Positions 26,686 through 36,701 of a DNA stretch of 53,994 bases are shown here, in pieces. Origin of the DNA: an uncultured Campylobacter sp. (lineage in GTDB: Bacteria; Campylobacterota; Campylobacteria; Campylobacterales; Campylobacteraceae); contig NZ_CAJPRT010000015.1 in the NCBI RefSeq assembly GCF_905373215.1, positions 1 to 53,994 on the forward strand, written 5' to 3'. The notes under the pieces are model-generated. The model made no database searches. It worked only from the letters and a program-made list of their open reading frames with translations, and had not been told where the DNA came from. The number at the start of each line of letters is the position of its first letter. Within the stretch, counting starts at the first letter, position 1. A program made the position numbers and the translations under genes.

Positions 26686-28880
26686 TAGTCGAAAAACTCA
26701 TTCTTGAGATTTAAGGCGGCATCCTTTTTAATCCCGAAATTATTATTGTACGAAGTATCGCCGAATGATAAATAATAGACATCTTTTAGCCCATCAATAC
26801 GCTTTATATTTAAACGCTTTGCATCAAATTCTGTGATATTTACACCAAATCTATTAATTTTCTTAATAGTATTCGTAAATATATCTTTCTTATTAAATTT
26901 GTCCATATCAAGCCTATTAATTTCAAAAATTTCGTTTTGAAATTCTTTAATATAATCTTCTTTTGGCTCAATTATTACTAAAATTTTGAGCCTATCGTCC
27001 ATCGCCTCGCTAATCTTTTCGTTTATATCGTAAAATCCGAGCTCTTGCATCTGCTCCGCCAAAAATAAACTCTCTAGGCTTTGCTTTATGGCGCTGAAAT
27101 ACCTAGTAGAAATATCTAAAATTTCGCTTTCGATGATATCCCTTTGCTTTAGAATTTTTACCAAAATATTATCGCTAATGCGTTTTAAATCACTATAAAT
27201 GAGATCGGAGTAGTCGCAAATATCGTTAAATACGTATAGTTCTCCCAGAGCTGCGAAATTTCTATTTATACGACCGGCAGTTTGGATAATCGAGCTAATG
27301 GGCGCTATCTCTCTAAATCCGACATCAAAATCCAAATCCACGCCAGCTTCGATAGACTGCGTAGAAATTAGCAAGATCGGATCACCGTGCCCACTTTTAT
27401 TTTTGGCAATCGCGTATTTTATATTTTTGATATTTTTTCGTTTGTGATCGTCGCACATATATCCGTTTAGGCAAAAAACTTTAAATTCATCGTAAAATTC
27501 CAAAAATAGCTCTTGCGCTTTTTTAATGGTATTTACGACGACTAGTGTATTTTTGCTTTTTGCCAACTGTTTAATCTTGTCTTTTAAAGCACTCTCGTCA
27601 CCATCAAACCATTTCAAAACGTATCTATTTTGGTCTTTGAAATAATCCAAATTTGAAATTTCTTTAAATTTAGTCGCATCAACAATAGGCATTGTGGCGG
27701 ACATAAAGATAAAAATGCAGCCAAATTTCTCCGCCATCATCTCGCAAAGCTTCATAAAATCCGCCCTGAACTTATACGGTACTGCCTGCGCCTCATCGAT
27801 TATTATTACACTATTTTTTAATCGGTTAAATTTTACGCTATCTTTATTTTTGTTTCCAAAGAGTGCAAATATAAATTGATATAGCGTGGTTACGTTAATA
27901 TCTCCGCTAAAGGAATCCATCAAAAATTTAACTTTAGAATAGCGATCTTGCGGGGTACTTTCATCTATCGTAGTTTTGTGATGAATTTTATGAATTAATA
28001 TATTTTTATCGTCTTTAAAAATCTCTTTTATCTCATTATAAACTTGATCTATGATAGCCGTAAACGGCAGCACGTAAATAATACGTTCTTTATTAAATTT
28101 AGCGGCAAAATTTAGCGCAGTCAAAGTCTTGCCGTAGCCAGTAGGCGCGGTTAAAGTAAAAAGATTATGATCTACATCGAAATTATTTAAAACGAATTTT
28201 CTAAACTCACTTCTTTTTGCGTTTGGCTTACGATTTTCCAGAGCTTTGATATATTTTTCGATCGTATTAGAATTCGCCGGTTTAGAAACAGGAATTCTTT
28301 GATTAAAAATAGCTTCATATTTATCACTATAAATAAGCGACGAAAATATGTCTTTGAAATTTAAAAAGTCATCGTAATCAAACTTCTTTTTCGCAAATTT
28401 GAAATATTCTCTTAAATGTTTAGCTTTAATTAAAAGCTCATTTTTATCCCTTTTAATATCTTTGTAAATTTCTAAACCTAAAGCTTTATCTACGACTTCA
28501 TCCCAAAAGCCTAGTTCCTTCGAGCTCTCAAAATATTTGCCGAAATTTTTATTTTGCATTGTAAGCTCACAAAAATTTTCTACATTTCCGTGGTGTGATA
28601 CGATGGATAAAAACCCAAAAGCCGTATCTAGCTCATTAAATTCTGAATTTAGTAAAAATATGTAAGCGGATAATAAAGCGTGATTTTTATCTGCAATTTT
28701 TTCGGTAGGGTTTTTGATATAAATTTGAAAATTAGTTTTTAGCTTGGCTATATCGTGATAAATTTTAACGCATTGTAAAAGCCTACTATCCGCTTCGGCA
28801 AGCATATTTGTTATATGCTTTATTAGTGGTTTGTTAGGATGTGATAGCAGCTCACTTTGCAAAGTAGACCTTGTAGTCAT
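26685..28880 (-). CDS. cas3: Cas3 HD nuclease-helicase
   Basis: A 731-aa effector recruited by Cascade to unwind and degrade target DNA. The N-terminal HD nuclease carries H42-D43 (KIYHDIAKL), His67 and H96-H97 (SHHGN). The superfamily 2 helicase has Walker A TGYGKT (247-252), DEAQ (362-365), SAT (394-396) and QTAGRINR (533-540). All expected motifs are intact; the HD motif reads HDIAK instead of the common HDLGK. It overlaps cas5 by 29 nt and cas4 by 1 nt. Confidence 0.96.
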   Translation of the reverse strand: MTTRSTLQSELLSHPNKPLIKHITNMLAEADSRLLQCVKIYHDIAKLKTNFQIYIKNPTEKIADKNHALLSAYIFLLNSEFNELDTAFGFLSIVSHHGNVENFCELTMQNKNFGKYFESSKELGFWDEVVDKALGLEIYKDIKRDKNELLIKAKHLREYFKFAKKKFDYDDFLNFKDIFSSLIYSDKYEAIFNQRIPVSKPANSNTIEKYIKALENRKPNAKRSEFRKFVLNNFDVDHNLFTLTAPTGYGKTLTALNFAAKFNKERIIYVLPFTAIIDQVYNEIKEIFKDDKNILIHKIHHKTTIDESTPQDRYSKVKFLMDSFSGDINVTTLYQFIFALFGNKNKDSVKFNRLKNSVIIIDEAQAVPYKFRADFMKLCEMMAEKFGCIFIFMSATMPIVDATKFKEISNLDYFKDQNRYVLKWFDGDESALKDKIKQLAKSKNTLVVVNTIKKAQELFLEFYDEFKVFCLNGYMCDDHKRKNIKNIKYAIAKNKSGHGDPILLISTQSIEAGVDLDFDVGFREIAPISSIIQTAGRINRNFAALGELYVFNDICDYSDLIYSDLKRISDNILVKILKQRDIIESEILDISTRYFSAIKQSLESLFLAEQMQELGFYDINEKISEAMDDRLKILVIIEPKEDYIKEFQNEIFEINRLDMDKFNKKDIFTNTIKKINRFGVNITEFDAKRLNIKRIDGLKDVYYLSFGDTSYNNNFGIKKDAALNLKNEFFD

Positions 28881-29565
28881 TTATTTGATAAATATTTCCT
28901 CTATTCTTTGCTTTGATTTGACTATTGCCGCTTAGCTTGATAACGAAATCTTTAAAATCCTTAAAAATTCGACCCTCTTCGCATCCGCAAGCCATTCTAG
29001 CCGCAGTAAGTCTAATATCAAAGCTTTGTGCATCAAATATAAAATCGTCCATTAAAACGAACGTATCTATAAAACTTTCTTTTTCATGCACCAATTCACA
29101 ATTTTTTATCTCGATATATTTAAAATCCGCTATACAAAAATTTATACCTAAATATGGTGTAAAGGAGCATCTATGAGCTTTTAAGCTGTCGATTATATTT
29201 TCTTTATAAGAAGCGTTTAAAGCACTTAAATCAACGAATATAACATATCTAGGATCTTTTATTAGCTCTTTATAAAACTGCTTTTTCTCGCTAGAATCTT
29301 GATAGCCTTGTTCGATATGCATATTTGACGATAGAGCAAATTTTATACCGTTAAAAATCATAGTTTTTTTGCGAAATTGCGAACTTAAAATAACGCTATA
29401 ACCTATATCGTTAAGTTTAAAATAATTCATTTCACCTATAATCGCCCCCAAAAACCCCATTACGGCAGTCTTTGGCGGCACCGGATATGTAAGAGACGAG
29501 TAGATAGTAGCCGGATGAGAAAAATGCGCATAATCTCCCGATAGCTCAAAAGCTATTATATCCAT
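28852..29565 (-). CDS. cas5: Cas5b, Cascade 5'-handle subunit
   Basis: A 237-aa RAMP protein that caps the crRNA handle in the type I-B Cascade. The N-terminus GDYAHFSHPATIYSSLTYPVPPKTAVMGFLGAIIG is the Cas5 signature: a RAMP strand followed by the P-P-K-T-A-V-x-G-F-L helix. It follows the cas7 stop with no gap, and its end overlaps cas3. Confidence 0.94.
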   Translation of the reverse strand: MDIIAFELSGDYAHFSHPATIYSSLTYPVPPKTAVMGFLGAIIGEMNYFKLNDIGYSVILSSQFRKKTMIFNGIKFALSSNMHIEQGYQDSSEKKQFYKELIKDPRYVIFVDLSALNASYKENIIDSLKAHRCSFTPYLGINFCIADFKYIEIKNCELVHEKESFIDTFVLMDDFIFDAQSFDIRLTAARMACGCEEGRIFKDFKDFVIKLSGNSQIKAKNRGNIYQINDYKVYFAK

Positions 29566-30483
29566 TTAAAATCCTATTTTTATCCAATTACTATCAAATT
29601 GTGATCTGTTATTTTGCTCGAAGTCAAAATCGCTCATATACTCTATTTTTTCGATCTCTTGCGCGTATCTAGTAAGTTTAGCTTTTAATCTAGAAAAATC
29701 AATCGTAAAATCATTTATACTTCTTATCTCTATGTCTTCTTTGCTACTATTTATAGCCACACAGTTATTTAAATCTCCAGCGAAAGTATCATTTTTATAT
29801 GTAATTACTAGCATAAATCTAGGCATCTGACCCATTTTAGTGCGAGTAATTAAATTTTTAGTCCCGCTCCAGAGCGCGCCTAAAATCACTTTTACATCAT
29901 CTTCACTTAAATTTGTAATCTTTGCACTATGATTATCCACTATTCCGTAAGTTGCAAACATTGCATAATTTAAAAAATCTTCTTCTCTAAACGTTTTATT
30001 TGCCTTATCGCTACCACTTGCAAACGCGCCGGTGCCTTTTATATGCTCTACCGCAACTCTATGAAGCGATCTGCTCATTCTAAACTGAATGGGTCCAACA
30101 AATTGAATTCCTGCTGTTTTTATGCCTTCTTTTTTCATCTCGTCTTTATCCGATATCGGCAAAACTCCACCAAATGCGCGAATATCGATAAATTTAGATA
30201 AAATTTCTTTTTCAATCTCGATTTTTTCTTGCCTTACATTAATTACTTCACGTATTGCGCTTTTGCAATCTAAGATATTTTCATCTCTTTTATACTCTTT
30301 AATGAAAATCGCACTTTCGTCTTTTTTCATAATTTCATCTCTAATTGTTCGCTTTATACGTACATCAGTGACTTCTGCTATACCCGTCTCATCGTCTATC
30401 CTAGGAGCGTTATCTCTTAGCATATCGCCGTTTGGATTAAAATTTTCGCCGTCCCAAAGAAATAGAATTTCCTTCTTTTTCAT
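29566..30483 (-). CDS. cas7: Cas7b (Csh2), Cascade backbone
   Basis: A 305-aa subunit that polymerises along the crRNA. The start EILFLWDGENFNPNGDMLRDNAPRIDDETG and the following TDVRIKRTIRDEI match the Csh2/DevR group of type I-B systems (NPNGD motif near residues 16-20). Its ATG overlaps the cas8b stop by one base. Length is typical. Confidence 0.95.
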   Translation of the reverse strand: MKKKEILFLWDGENFNPNGDMLRDNAPRIDDETGIAEVTDVRIKRTIRDEIMKKDESAIFIKEYKRDENILDCKSAIREVINVRQEKIEIEKEILSKFIDIRAFGGVLPISDKDEMKKEGIKTAGIQFVGPIQFRMSRSLHRVAVEHIKGTGAFASGSDKANKTFREEDFLNYAMFATYGIVDNHSAKITNLSEDDVKVILGALWSGTKNLITRTKMGQMPRFMLVITYKNDTFAGDLNNCVAINSSKEDIEIRSINDFTIDFSRLKAKLTRYAQEIEKIEYMSDFDFEQNNRSQFDSNWIKIGF

Positions 30484-32276
30484 TACTCGTCTCCTTGAGT
30501 GTTATCTTTAATATATTTCGTAAAATCACTTCCGCCCATAGCAAAAGCTAGCGTTACATAAGCGCTCTTAACTCGCTTTTGAGATAAAAACGCACCTGGT
30601 AAAATTCCAATCAAAATATCGCGCATGATTTCTATATTAGCGCTTCTTTTTCCTCGCGATACATTGGAGAGTTTTTTGTTAGTTTCATCGCATTTGGTCC
30701 AAATCCGTTCTAAAAGCTCTTTCGTAATTAGTCCGGCATTATTCAGCCATTTTTCGAATGAGCTATTTTTGCTAATAGCAAATTGGCGATTTATCAACCC
30801 TGCAGACATCATTCCTAGCAAATATGCACTCTGCAATACTTCATTATCTTTTAGAAATTCACTATTTTTCAAAATAGAGCTTATTAGCTCTTTTTTATCG
30901 CTTAAGCTTTGCAAATTAACCTCCCTTGCAAATGATATTTTTTCATTTAAAGCACCTATTTCATTAAAGAAATTTTGATATTTTTCGATACTTTTTATAC
31001 TTCTATTTTGATATGTCTTAACGCAATTAAAATAAAATCCCCACTCTATTTTTGACGCATAACTAGAGTTAATGTTGCCTTTATAAATCAAAGCAGCATA
31101 TTTTTCCATCATATCATCTAAATTCATCCTATTTTGCGATAATAAAAAATCCATAATATCGATGTTTTTAAGAAATAAATTTTGCATGTAAATAGTATCG
31201 TCTTGTTGATCTTTACTATCTTTTCGCCTAATCGCCCTAATGTTATATCTACCCATTAAATCGGAAATTTTAGAAATATAAGACGGCAATACATCATCTA
31301 TTTGCAATAATACATTAACCGCAGCATTGCTTTTTTTATAAAATAAAATTGTATTTAGCACGGGCATATTTGCTTGTGCTTTAGCTACGGATTCCAACTC
31401 GTAATTAATACTTTCTTCGATATTTTGTATGCCTTGCAGATCTTTTTTCTTTTCGCTTGGATCTTTTAAAATTTCCACTATTTCTTCTAATAAATTTGCA
31501 TCATTTACCATTAACGTCGGTAAGACCGCCATTTTATCCCCGTAAAAATTAAAAGATAATTCCTTATCAATTGCCATAAAACCGTTTTTAACCAAATTTG
31601 CATTAGCACTATTTAGAGGTAGTAATCTAACTTTAATGTCTTGCAAAGCAGTCGGTAGCTCATTTACGGAACAAAACGCTAAATTCGCATCTCCGCCGAT
31701 ACCCATACTATTTGTAAGCATATCATAACCATAAATTTTGGCAGTTTTACTATTATCGCTATCACTTAAATGACTCGTAAAAACATTTTTGAAATACGCT
31801 GAAACTGGTCTACCCTCCCAAGATAATGCAAAAAAAGTAGCCACTTTCATGCCTTTTTTCTTAGGCTCTTCTTGTAGAGCTACAATTTCACTTAAAATAT
31901 CATCAAAAAAGCTCTCATTTAAGCTAGATAAATCCGTTAATATTTTATCATTTTTGATATCGTCAGGATTGAAACAAGAGAGCATATTTTTTACGGCTTT
32001 TAAAATTCCTTTTATAAATTTAGGCGTATCGTCTTTTACGGCTTTGCTAATGAATTGGACGTTGGGGAACAAATTACCAGAATTCGCGCCTATGCCAAAT
32101 CTACAAACTATTAAATCGTCTCTTGAAATATTGTTATTTACCGATATTTCTTTACTTTTAATATCGCAAAGATAAATTTTAATAGCATCATATTCATAGC
32201 TCTTGTTGTTGATTTTAGTTTTCTGTTTATCATAAATTTCACCGATACTAGAAAAAATTTTAACTATATCGCCCAA
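30483..32276 (-). CDS. cas8b: Cas8b (Csh1), large Cascade subunit
   Basis: A 597-aa large subunit of the type I-B interference complex, responsible for PAM recognition and R-loop formation. Assigned by its place before cas7 and by Csh1-like features, including the N-terminal IVKIFSSIGEIYDKQ and the segment FGIGANSGNLFPN. Cas8 proteins diverge widely, so motif support is lower than for its neighbours. It starts with TTG at 32276 behind AAAGGAT, and a canonical promoter lies just upstream. Confidence 0.88.
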   Translation of the reverse strand: MGDIVKIFSSIGEIYDKQKTKINNKSYEYDAIKIYLCDIKSKEISVNNNISRDDLIVCRFGIGANSGNLFPNVQFISKAVKDDTPKFIKGILKAVKNMLSCFNPDDIKNDKILTDLSSLNESFFDDILSEIVALQEEPKKKGMKVATFFALSWEGRPVSAYFKNVFTSHLSDSDNSKTAKIYGYDMLTNSMGIGGDANLAFCSVNELPTALQDIKVRLLPLNSANANLVKNGFMAIDKELSFNFYGDKMAVLPTLMVNDANLLEEIVEILKDPSEKKKDLQGIQNIEESINYELESVAKAQANMPVLNTILFYKKSNAAVNVLLQIDDVLPSYISKISDLMGRYNIRAIRRKDSKDQQDDTIYMQNLFLKNIDIMDFLLSQNRMNLDDMMEKYAALIYKGNINSSYASKIEWGFYFNCVKTYQNRSIKSIEKYQNFFNEIGALNEKISFAREVNLQSLSDKKELISSILKNSEFLKDNEVLQSAYLLGMMSAGLINRQFAISKNSSFEKWLNNAGLITKELLERIWTKCDETNKKLSNVSRGKRSANIEIMRDILIGILPGAFLSQKRVKSAYVTLAFAMGGSDFTKYIKDNTQGDE

Positions 32277-32303
32277 AATTTATCCTTTCTAAAACATAGG
32301 TGA

Positions 32304-32333
32304 ATTATAACTAAATTTTAATTATATTGTCAA
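32304..32333 (-). promoter_or_regulatory. Canonical sigma-70 promoter before cas8b
   Basis: On the minus strand a perfect -35 TTGACA (32333-32328) and -10 TATAAT (32309-32304) are separated by 18 nt. The start point would be near 32297, about 20 nt before the cas8b TTG. A consensus -35 is unusual in this lineage and suggests strong transcription of cas8b through cas1 independently of cas6. Confidence 0.8.
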
Positions 32334-32393
32334 TAGTTATTGTATTTTAAGAAAACAATTTGCCTTTTTTAGATTTTTATTATACAATCGATT

Positions 32394-33125
32394 TCAAGGC
32401 AAGCAATTATCCTTTTTAGGATTTGAAATTTGTACTTTAATAAGGTCTTGCTTTACAACCTCCAAAACCCCTACTCCGTAGTTCATGCACCCACTTCCAG
32501 CTCCCGCGCCAAGGATCAAATTGATTAGTTCTGCATTAGCTACAATTTTCCATCTTGCCTGCCACGCATATACCGGCTCGCGATTGTTGCCGTAATAGAA
32601 TTTCACAGATTCACCCAGCTTTTGCCACAATAAATTTAACTCCATTTCGCCATCATATTTTCGCCCCATAATCGTCTCAAATCGCTGTAAAATATTCGTC
32701 TTCATCATCTCTAAATGCCTGCTATCTTGCGGCTGCAAATAAACCTTATGTCCCAAAAGCCCGCTTACTGCGCACGCCACGTAGCCTTGCACAATAGCTT
32801 CGTTCTCGAAAATTTTATGATTTTTTGCTTCGACGGTAGTTTGCGTAAATAGAATTTCACCCAAGCTTAGCCCGTCTTTTAGCACTGCTAGCGCGATTTT
32901 ACGTTCAAACTCCGGCTCGCATGAAGCAAATCGCACGCGCAAATCCTCTCCTCGCAAGATAAAATCAAACACCGTGCGTTTAAAAATTTTACCGCTTGAT
33001 TCGTGCCTATATCCTACGTGCTCTGAAGCCGGCAGATAGCGATAAAGAAAGCCCTGAATCAACTGCGAGAGAGATTTTGTGATTTTTAGATTTTTAGTTG
33101 GTAATTTTGCGTTGATTATTAGCAT
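32394..33125 (-). CDS. cas6: Cas6 crRNA-processing endoribonuclease
   Basis: A 243-aa RAMP endonuclease that cuts the repeat RNA to give the 8-nt handle. The C-terminal glycine-rich loop GAGAGSGCMNYGVGVLEVV is the hallmark of Cas6. His in the region SEHVGYRHESSG (near residue 36) is a candidate catalytic residue. I place the start at the ATG at 33125, behind AAAGGAG, and discard 11 upstream codons. It is separated from cas8b by 117 bp carrying its own promoter, and from glyS by a hairpin. Confidence 0.92.
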   Translation of the reverse strand: MLIINAKLPTKNLKITKSLSQLIQGFLYRYLPASEHVGYRHESSGKIFKRTVFDFILRGEDLRVRFASCEPEFERKIALAVLKDGLSLGEILFTQTTVEAKNHKIFENEAIVQGYVACAVSGLLGHKVYLQPQDSRHLEMMKTNILQRFETIMGRKYDGEMELNLLWQKLGESVKFYYGNNREPVYAWQARWKIVANAELINLILGAGAGSGCMNYGVGVLEVVKQDLIKVQISNPKKDNCLP

Positions 33126-33149
33126 TTGCGCTCCTTTGCGCGGTAAAAT

Positions 33150-33181
33150 TTTGCCCAAGGTTCGCGCAAACCTTGGGCAAA
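33150..33181 (-). terminator. Hairpin between glyS and cas6
   Basis: A 13-bp perfect stem (TTTGCCCAAGGTT against AACCTTGGGCAAA) with a 6-nt loop, followed on the minus strand by AATTTTACC. It lies 17 nt after the glyS stop and 25 nt before the cas6 ATG. It looks like an intrinsic terminator with a weak U-tract, which leaves almost no room for a cas6 promoter after it. Confidence 0.75.
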
Positions 33182-33197
33182 TGAGCTCTAAGTAAAA

Positions 33198-35225
33198 TTA
33201 AAATCCTATCTCTTTGATATCGGCAAACTGCAAAAACGCGCGATAAATTTGCCCGATATTTGCGATACGATTTGCGCGTATCGCGGCATCCTGGACGTTT
33301 ATCATTACGTTATCGAAAAAATCATCAATCACGCCTTTAAGCCCAAATAGTGAGCGCAGATACCCACTCACGTCGTTTTCGTTGAGCTTAATCGCCCTGA
33401 ATGCCGCATTTAGCGCACGCTCAGCGTCGTGTTCGAATAGGTTTTCGTCCACCGCGCCTATTTTTTCGTCCTTGATGATATTGGCTAGGCGCTTAAAGGT
33501 CGCAAAATTTTCCCCGAAATCCGCTGCTGCTGCGATCTCGCCCAGCGCCTTTATGGCCTTGCTTAGTAGTAATAGATCGTTTTCTCCGCTTGCGATGCAC
33601 GCCTTGATCACGGACGGATTTATCTCGTCAAAAATTCCGTATAACCTATCTTTTATAAAATCCAGCAGCTTAGAAATGTTAAATTTCTTATAATTTGGCG
33701 CCAGCTTTTGCGCCAACGCATTCGCATCAAAGCTCAATCCTTGATTTAGTAAAATTTTAATTAGCCCCGTAGCTGCGCGGCGAAGCGCGTACGGATCTTT
33801 ATTGCCGCTTGGAACTTTATTGATACTAAAAAGTCCCAGGAGCGTTTCAAATTTCATCGCTACAGCAATTACGCTACTAAATACGCCGCTTGGCAGCTCG
33901 CTATCCTCGCCGCTAGGCAGATATTGCTCGCGTATCGCGCGGCATACATGATCTGCCAGTCCAGCGTGTGCGGCATAGTAACTACCCATAATGCCTTGAA
34001 GCTCGCTAAATTCGCCCACCATCGTGCTGCTAAGGTCTGCTTTACTAAACATTACGGCATTTTCCACATCCCGCGCGAAGTCCTTTTTGCCGATCTCCGC
34101 CTCAATCTGCGTAGCATAATCCGCGCTCAGCGCCCTTGCTACAGCTAGCTCGCGCACTTGCTTATCATAAACTGAGCCAAGAGCTTGCATATAGGAAATT
34201 TGCTTAAGTTTTTCAGGGCTAAATTCCGCTTGCAAATCGCTTTTCCAAAAAAACATAGCATCGCTTAGGCGCGCGCGTAAAACTTTTTCATTACCACGTA
34301 CTACAAGCTCGTCATCATCGGTGATCGCATTACTAACGACAACGAAGTGATTGCTTAGGCTTTTACCCTCGAAAACGGGAAAATAGCGCTGATTCTCCAT
34401 CATCGAAGTGATAATGACCTCTTTTGGCACGCTTAAAAAATCTCGCTCAAAGCTGCCTAACAGCGCCGTCGGATACTCGGTGATCGCCGTTACTTCATCT
34501 AGCAACGCAGGATCGACCTCGATCTTAAAACCATGCTTTTTCTTGAGCTTTGCAAACTCGCTTAGAATTTTATCTTTTCTTTTTTGCTCGCTTAAAATTA
34601 CGCCGTTACGCTCCAGTAGTGCGAAATAATCTGCGGCGTCTTTAAATTTAATCGCTTCATAGCCAAATTTTCTGTGCGGAAAAAATGCAGCCGCGCTTCG
34701 CACGCCATAAATTTCAAAATCTACGTTTTGACCGCCCAAAACGCAGGCTATGCTTCTTATCGGACGGATAAACTCAAACTTGCCGCTACCCCAGCGCATC
34801 GCGCGTCCAAAATTTAGCGATCGTAAAAACTCCTCTATCATTTCGCCTAGGATTTCACGACTATCACGCCCTTTTTGCACCGCAGCGTGGTAGAGCACCT
34901 CTTTGCCGCCTATCTGCCGAAATTCCAGCTCACTTTCGCTTATGCCGCATTTTTTAGCAAAACTTAGCGCTGCAGGGCTCCACGCACCGTCTTTGAGCGC
35001 GACGGATTTTGGCGCGCCCGTGCTTACGATCTGCGCATCATCGCCGCGTTGCGGAAAATCCTCGTGAAATAGCACAAATCTACGCGGGCTAAATTCGAAG
35101 CGAAAGTCGCTATTTATGCGGTTAGCCTCAAGCACCGCGCGCCATTTTGGCGCGATATTCGCACGCTCTTTTAAAAACGGGATCGCAGGCAGCTCCTCGA
35201 CCCCAATCTCAATGAGTAGTTCCAT
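33198..35225 (-). CDS. glyS: Glycyl-tRNA synthetase beta subunit
   Basis: A 675-aa subunit of the bacterial alpha2-beta2 glycyl-tRNA synthetase, binding tRNA. It begins MELLIEIGVEELPAIPF, the conserved start of GlyS, and includes FGRAMRWGSGKFEFIRPIRSIACVLG, the HRFL-like region near FFPHRKFG and NVMINVQDAAIRANRI near the end. Its length is typical. It overlaps a 44-aa gene by 17 nt. glyQ is not in the window. Confidence 0.96.
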   Translation of the reverse strand: MELLIEIGVEELPAIPFLKERANIAPKWRAVLEANRINSDFRFEFSPRRFVLFHEDFPQRGDDAQIVSTGAPKSVALKDGAWSPAALSFAKKCGISESELEFRQIGGKEVLYHAAVQKGRDSREILGEMIEEFLRSLNFGRAMRWGSGKFEFIRPIRSIACVLGGQNVDFEIYGVRSAAAFFPHRKFGYEAIKFKDAADYFALLERNGVILSEQKRKDKILSEFAKLKKKHGFKIEVDPALLDEVTAITEYPTALLGSFERDFLSVPKEVIITSMMENQRYFPVFEGKSLSNHFVVVSNAITDDDELVVRGNEKVLRARLSDAMFFWKSDLQAEFSPEKLKQISYMQALGSVYDKQVRELAVARALSADYATQIEAEIGKKDFARDVENAVMFSKADLSSTMVGEFSELQGIMGSYYAAHAGLADHVCRAIREQYLPSGEDSELPSGVFSSVIAVAMKFETLLGLFSINKVPSGNKDPYALRRAATGLIKILLNQGLSFDANALAQKLAPNYKKFNISKLLDFIKDRLYGIFDEINPSVIKACIASGENDLLLLSKAIKALGEIAAAADFGENFATFKRLANIIKDEKIGAVDENLFEHDAERALNAAFRAIKLNENDVSGYLRSLFGLKGVIDDFFDNVMINVQDAAIRANRIANIGQIYRAFLQFADIKEIGF

Positions 35226-35343
35226 CTTTATCCTTTTTTCGTTGATTTCGTTTTTCGTTTTTCTCCATCATTTCGCGGTTAAATCCTACGATCATAAATA
35301 TCATAAAAAGCACGAAAAGTGCGGTTATAACGGCGTGTATCAT
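35209..35343 (-). CDS. Small single-helix membrane protein (44 aa)
   Basis: Starts MIHAVITALFVLFMIFMIVG, one membrane helix, and ends in a Lys/Arg/Glu/Asn-rich tail. Its ATG overlaps the nuclease stop as ATGA, and its last 17 nt overlap glyS, so it is sandwiched in a translationally coupled trio. The glyS ribosome site (AAGGAT) lies inside it. Function unknown. Confidence 0.65.
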   Translation of the reverse strand: MIHAVITALFVLFMIFMIVGFNREMMEKNEKRNQRKKDKDGTTH

Positions 35344-36701
35344 TCTACTATAAATTCCTTTTGCCCTTTATAAATCGTAAAATAGGCATTTTTAAATTCT
35401 AAATTTTTGCCGTTTTGCACAGGAGCGCTTTTGCGAAAGATTCTAAACTCGCCCGCGCCTTTTAGATCAATTATGCCGTCTTTAACGTCGCCTTTGATCG
35501 TGCTTATCACATCTCCTGCGCGCAGCTGCCGCACCGATGCGCTAGGCAAAACGTATGGTGCGATAGAGCCTACGTTGCCGCTTCTAGCTACGATCTCAAA
35601 ATCGTCGATCTCAAAGCTTTGTTTATAAAATTTCGTCTTTTTTACTAGCAGATCGAGTTTATCGCCTAGCTGCAGCCCGCTGCCGCCATAGACAAAAACT
35701 CCGCTTCCATCTTGGGAGACCGCAAAGCCGTGGCGGTTTGCAAAGCTCACGACTGCACCTTTTATCAGCACAGGCTCGCTTATAATGCGCCCGTAAAGCT
35801 CCTCTATCGTGACGGTCTTTGCGGCGCTATCGATATTTTTAGCTAAAAATTCTTGCTTTCTTGGCGTAGATTTTAAAGCGCCTTCGTCCGTCAGAATGAA
35901 GCTAATCGGGAAATGATCGGAAGCGGTAGAGGATTTAGCAACCGCGAAACTGTCCTTTTTATATCCCGGCTCGCTACTAAAAAAATCGTCGCTAAGTAAG
36001 ATATGATCGAGCACCGCGCCACTTTCATGAGACTCACAAGAGCTAAAATGCTTTAACTGCAAGCAGGGATGTAGCGCCCATAAATCGCTAAATCCATCGC
36101 GCTCGATAAGCTCGTTTAGCAAAGAATTTTGCCCAAAATTCGTATTAAAATCTCCCGCTACGATAGCGCGTTGGTGCCCTTGCAAAACCTCGCGTAAAAA
36201 GGCGAAATTTCGCCTGCGCTCGCTTAGCGGATTGCGTGCAGAGAGCATATGTACGACATAAAAGCTAAAATCAGCGCCGCCAAGCGCAAAATCAGCGCGC
36301 AAAATATCTCGTGTTTTAAGCTCTGTCGGGCGGTAAGTTTTTTGAAATTTTATCGGTATGCGCGACATCACCGCCACACCCGCAGGCGCAGTCTGCGCGC
36401 GCGAAAAAGCGTAGAATTTATAGCCCGCCTTCTGCGCAAGCGCTTTTAGCACGGCTTCGTTTTCGATCTCTTGCAGCCCCAAAATATCGGCATTAAGCGC
36501 GCTTATCTCGTCCGCTATCTCTTGCAGCTTGCGCTCGTATTTTTGCTCGCTCCAGCCTCCGCGCCCGATCTTAAAATCCGCGTACTCCGTGCCGTCGTTT
36601 ACGCCGTCGAATAAATTTTGCACGTTAAACGATGCGATTTTCAGCTCCGCTGCACCCGCGCCGCAGAAAAACATCGTAAAAAGTAGCGCTAAAACTCGCA
36701 A
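35340..36701 (-). CDS. Secreted endonuclease/exonuclease/phosphatase-family protein
   Basis: A 453-aa protein with a signal peptide (cleavage near GAGAAE, about residue 19), so it acts outside the cytoplasm. The EEP nuclease fold is shown by IASFNVQNLFDG, GLQEIENE, VAGDFNTNFG and the catalytic-end motif ASDHFPI. Residues after about 290 (ITIEELYGRIISEPVLIKGAVV..) resemble an OB-fold module often joined to extracellular nucleases. It overlaps trmL by 13 nt. Substrate unknown; a DNase role in scavenging or biofilm is inference. Confidence 0.88.
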   Translation of the reverse strand: MRVLALLFTMFFCGAGAAELKIASFNVQNLFDGVNDGTEYADFKIGRGGWSEQKYERKLQEIADEISALNADILGLQEIENEAVLKALAQKAGYKFYAFSRAQTAPAGVAVMSRIPIKFQKTYRPTELKTRDILRADFALGGADFSFYVVHMLSARNPLSERRRNFAFLREVLQGHQRAIVAGDFNTNFGQNSLLNELIERDGFSDLWALHPCLQLKHFSSCESHESGAVLDHILLSDDFFSSEPGYKKDSFAVAKSSTASDHFPISFILTDEGALKSTPRKQEFLAKNIDSAAKTVTIEELYGRIISEPVLIKGAVVSFANRHGFAVSQDGSGVFVYGGSGLQLGDKLDLLVKKTKFYKQSFEIDDFEIVARSGNVGSIAPYVLPSASVRQLRAGDVISTIKGDVKDGIIDLKGAGEFRIFRKSAPVQNGKNLEFKNAYFTIYKGQKEFIVE

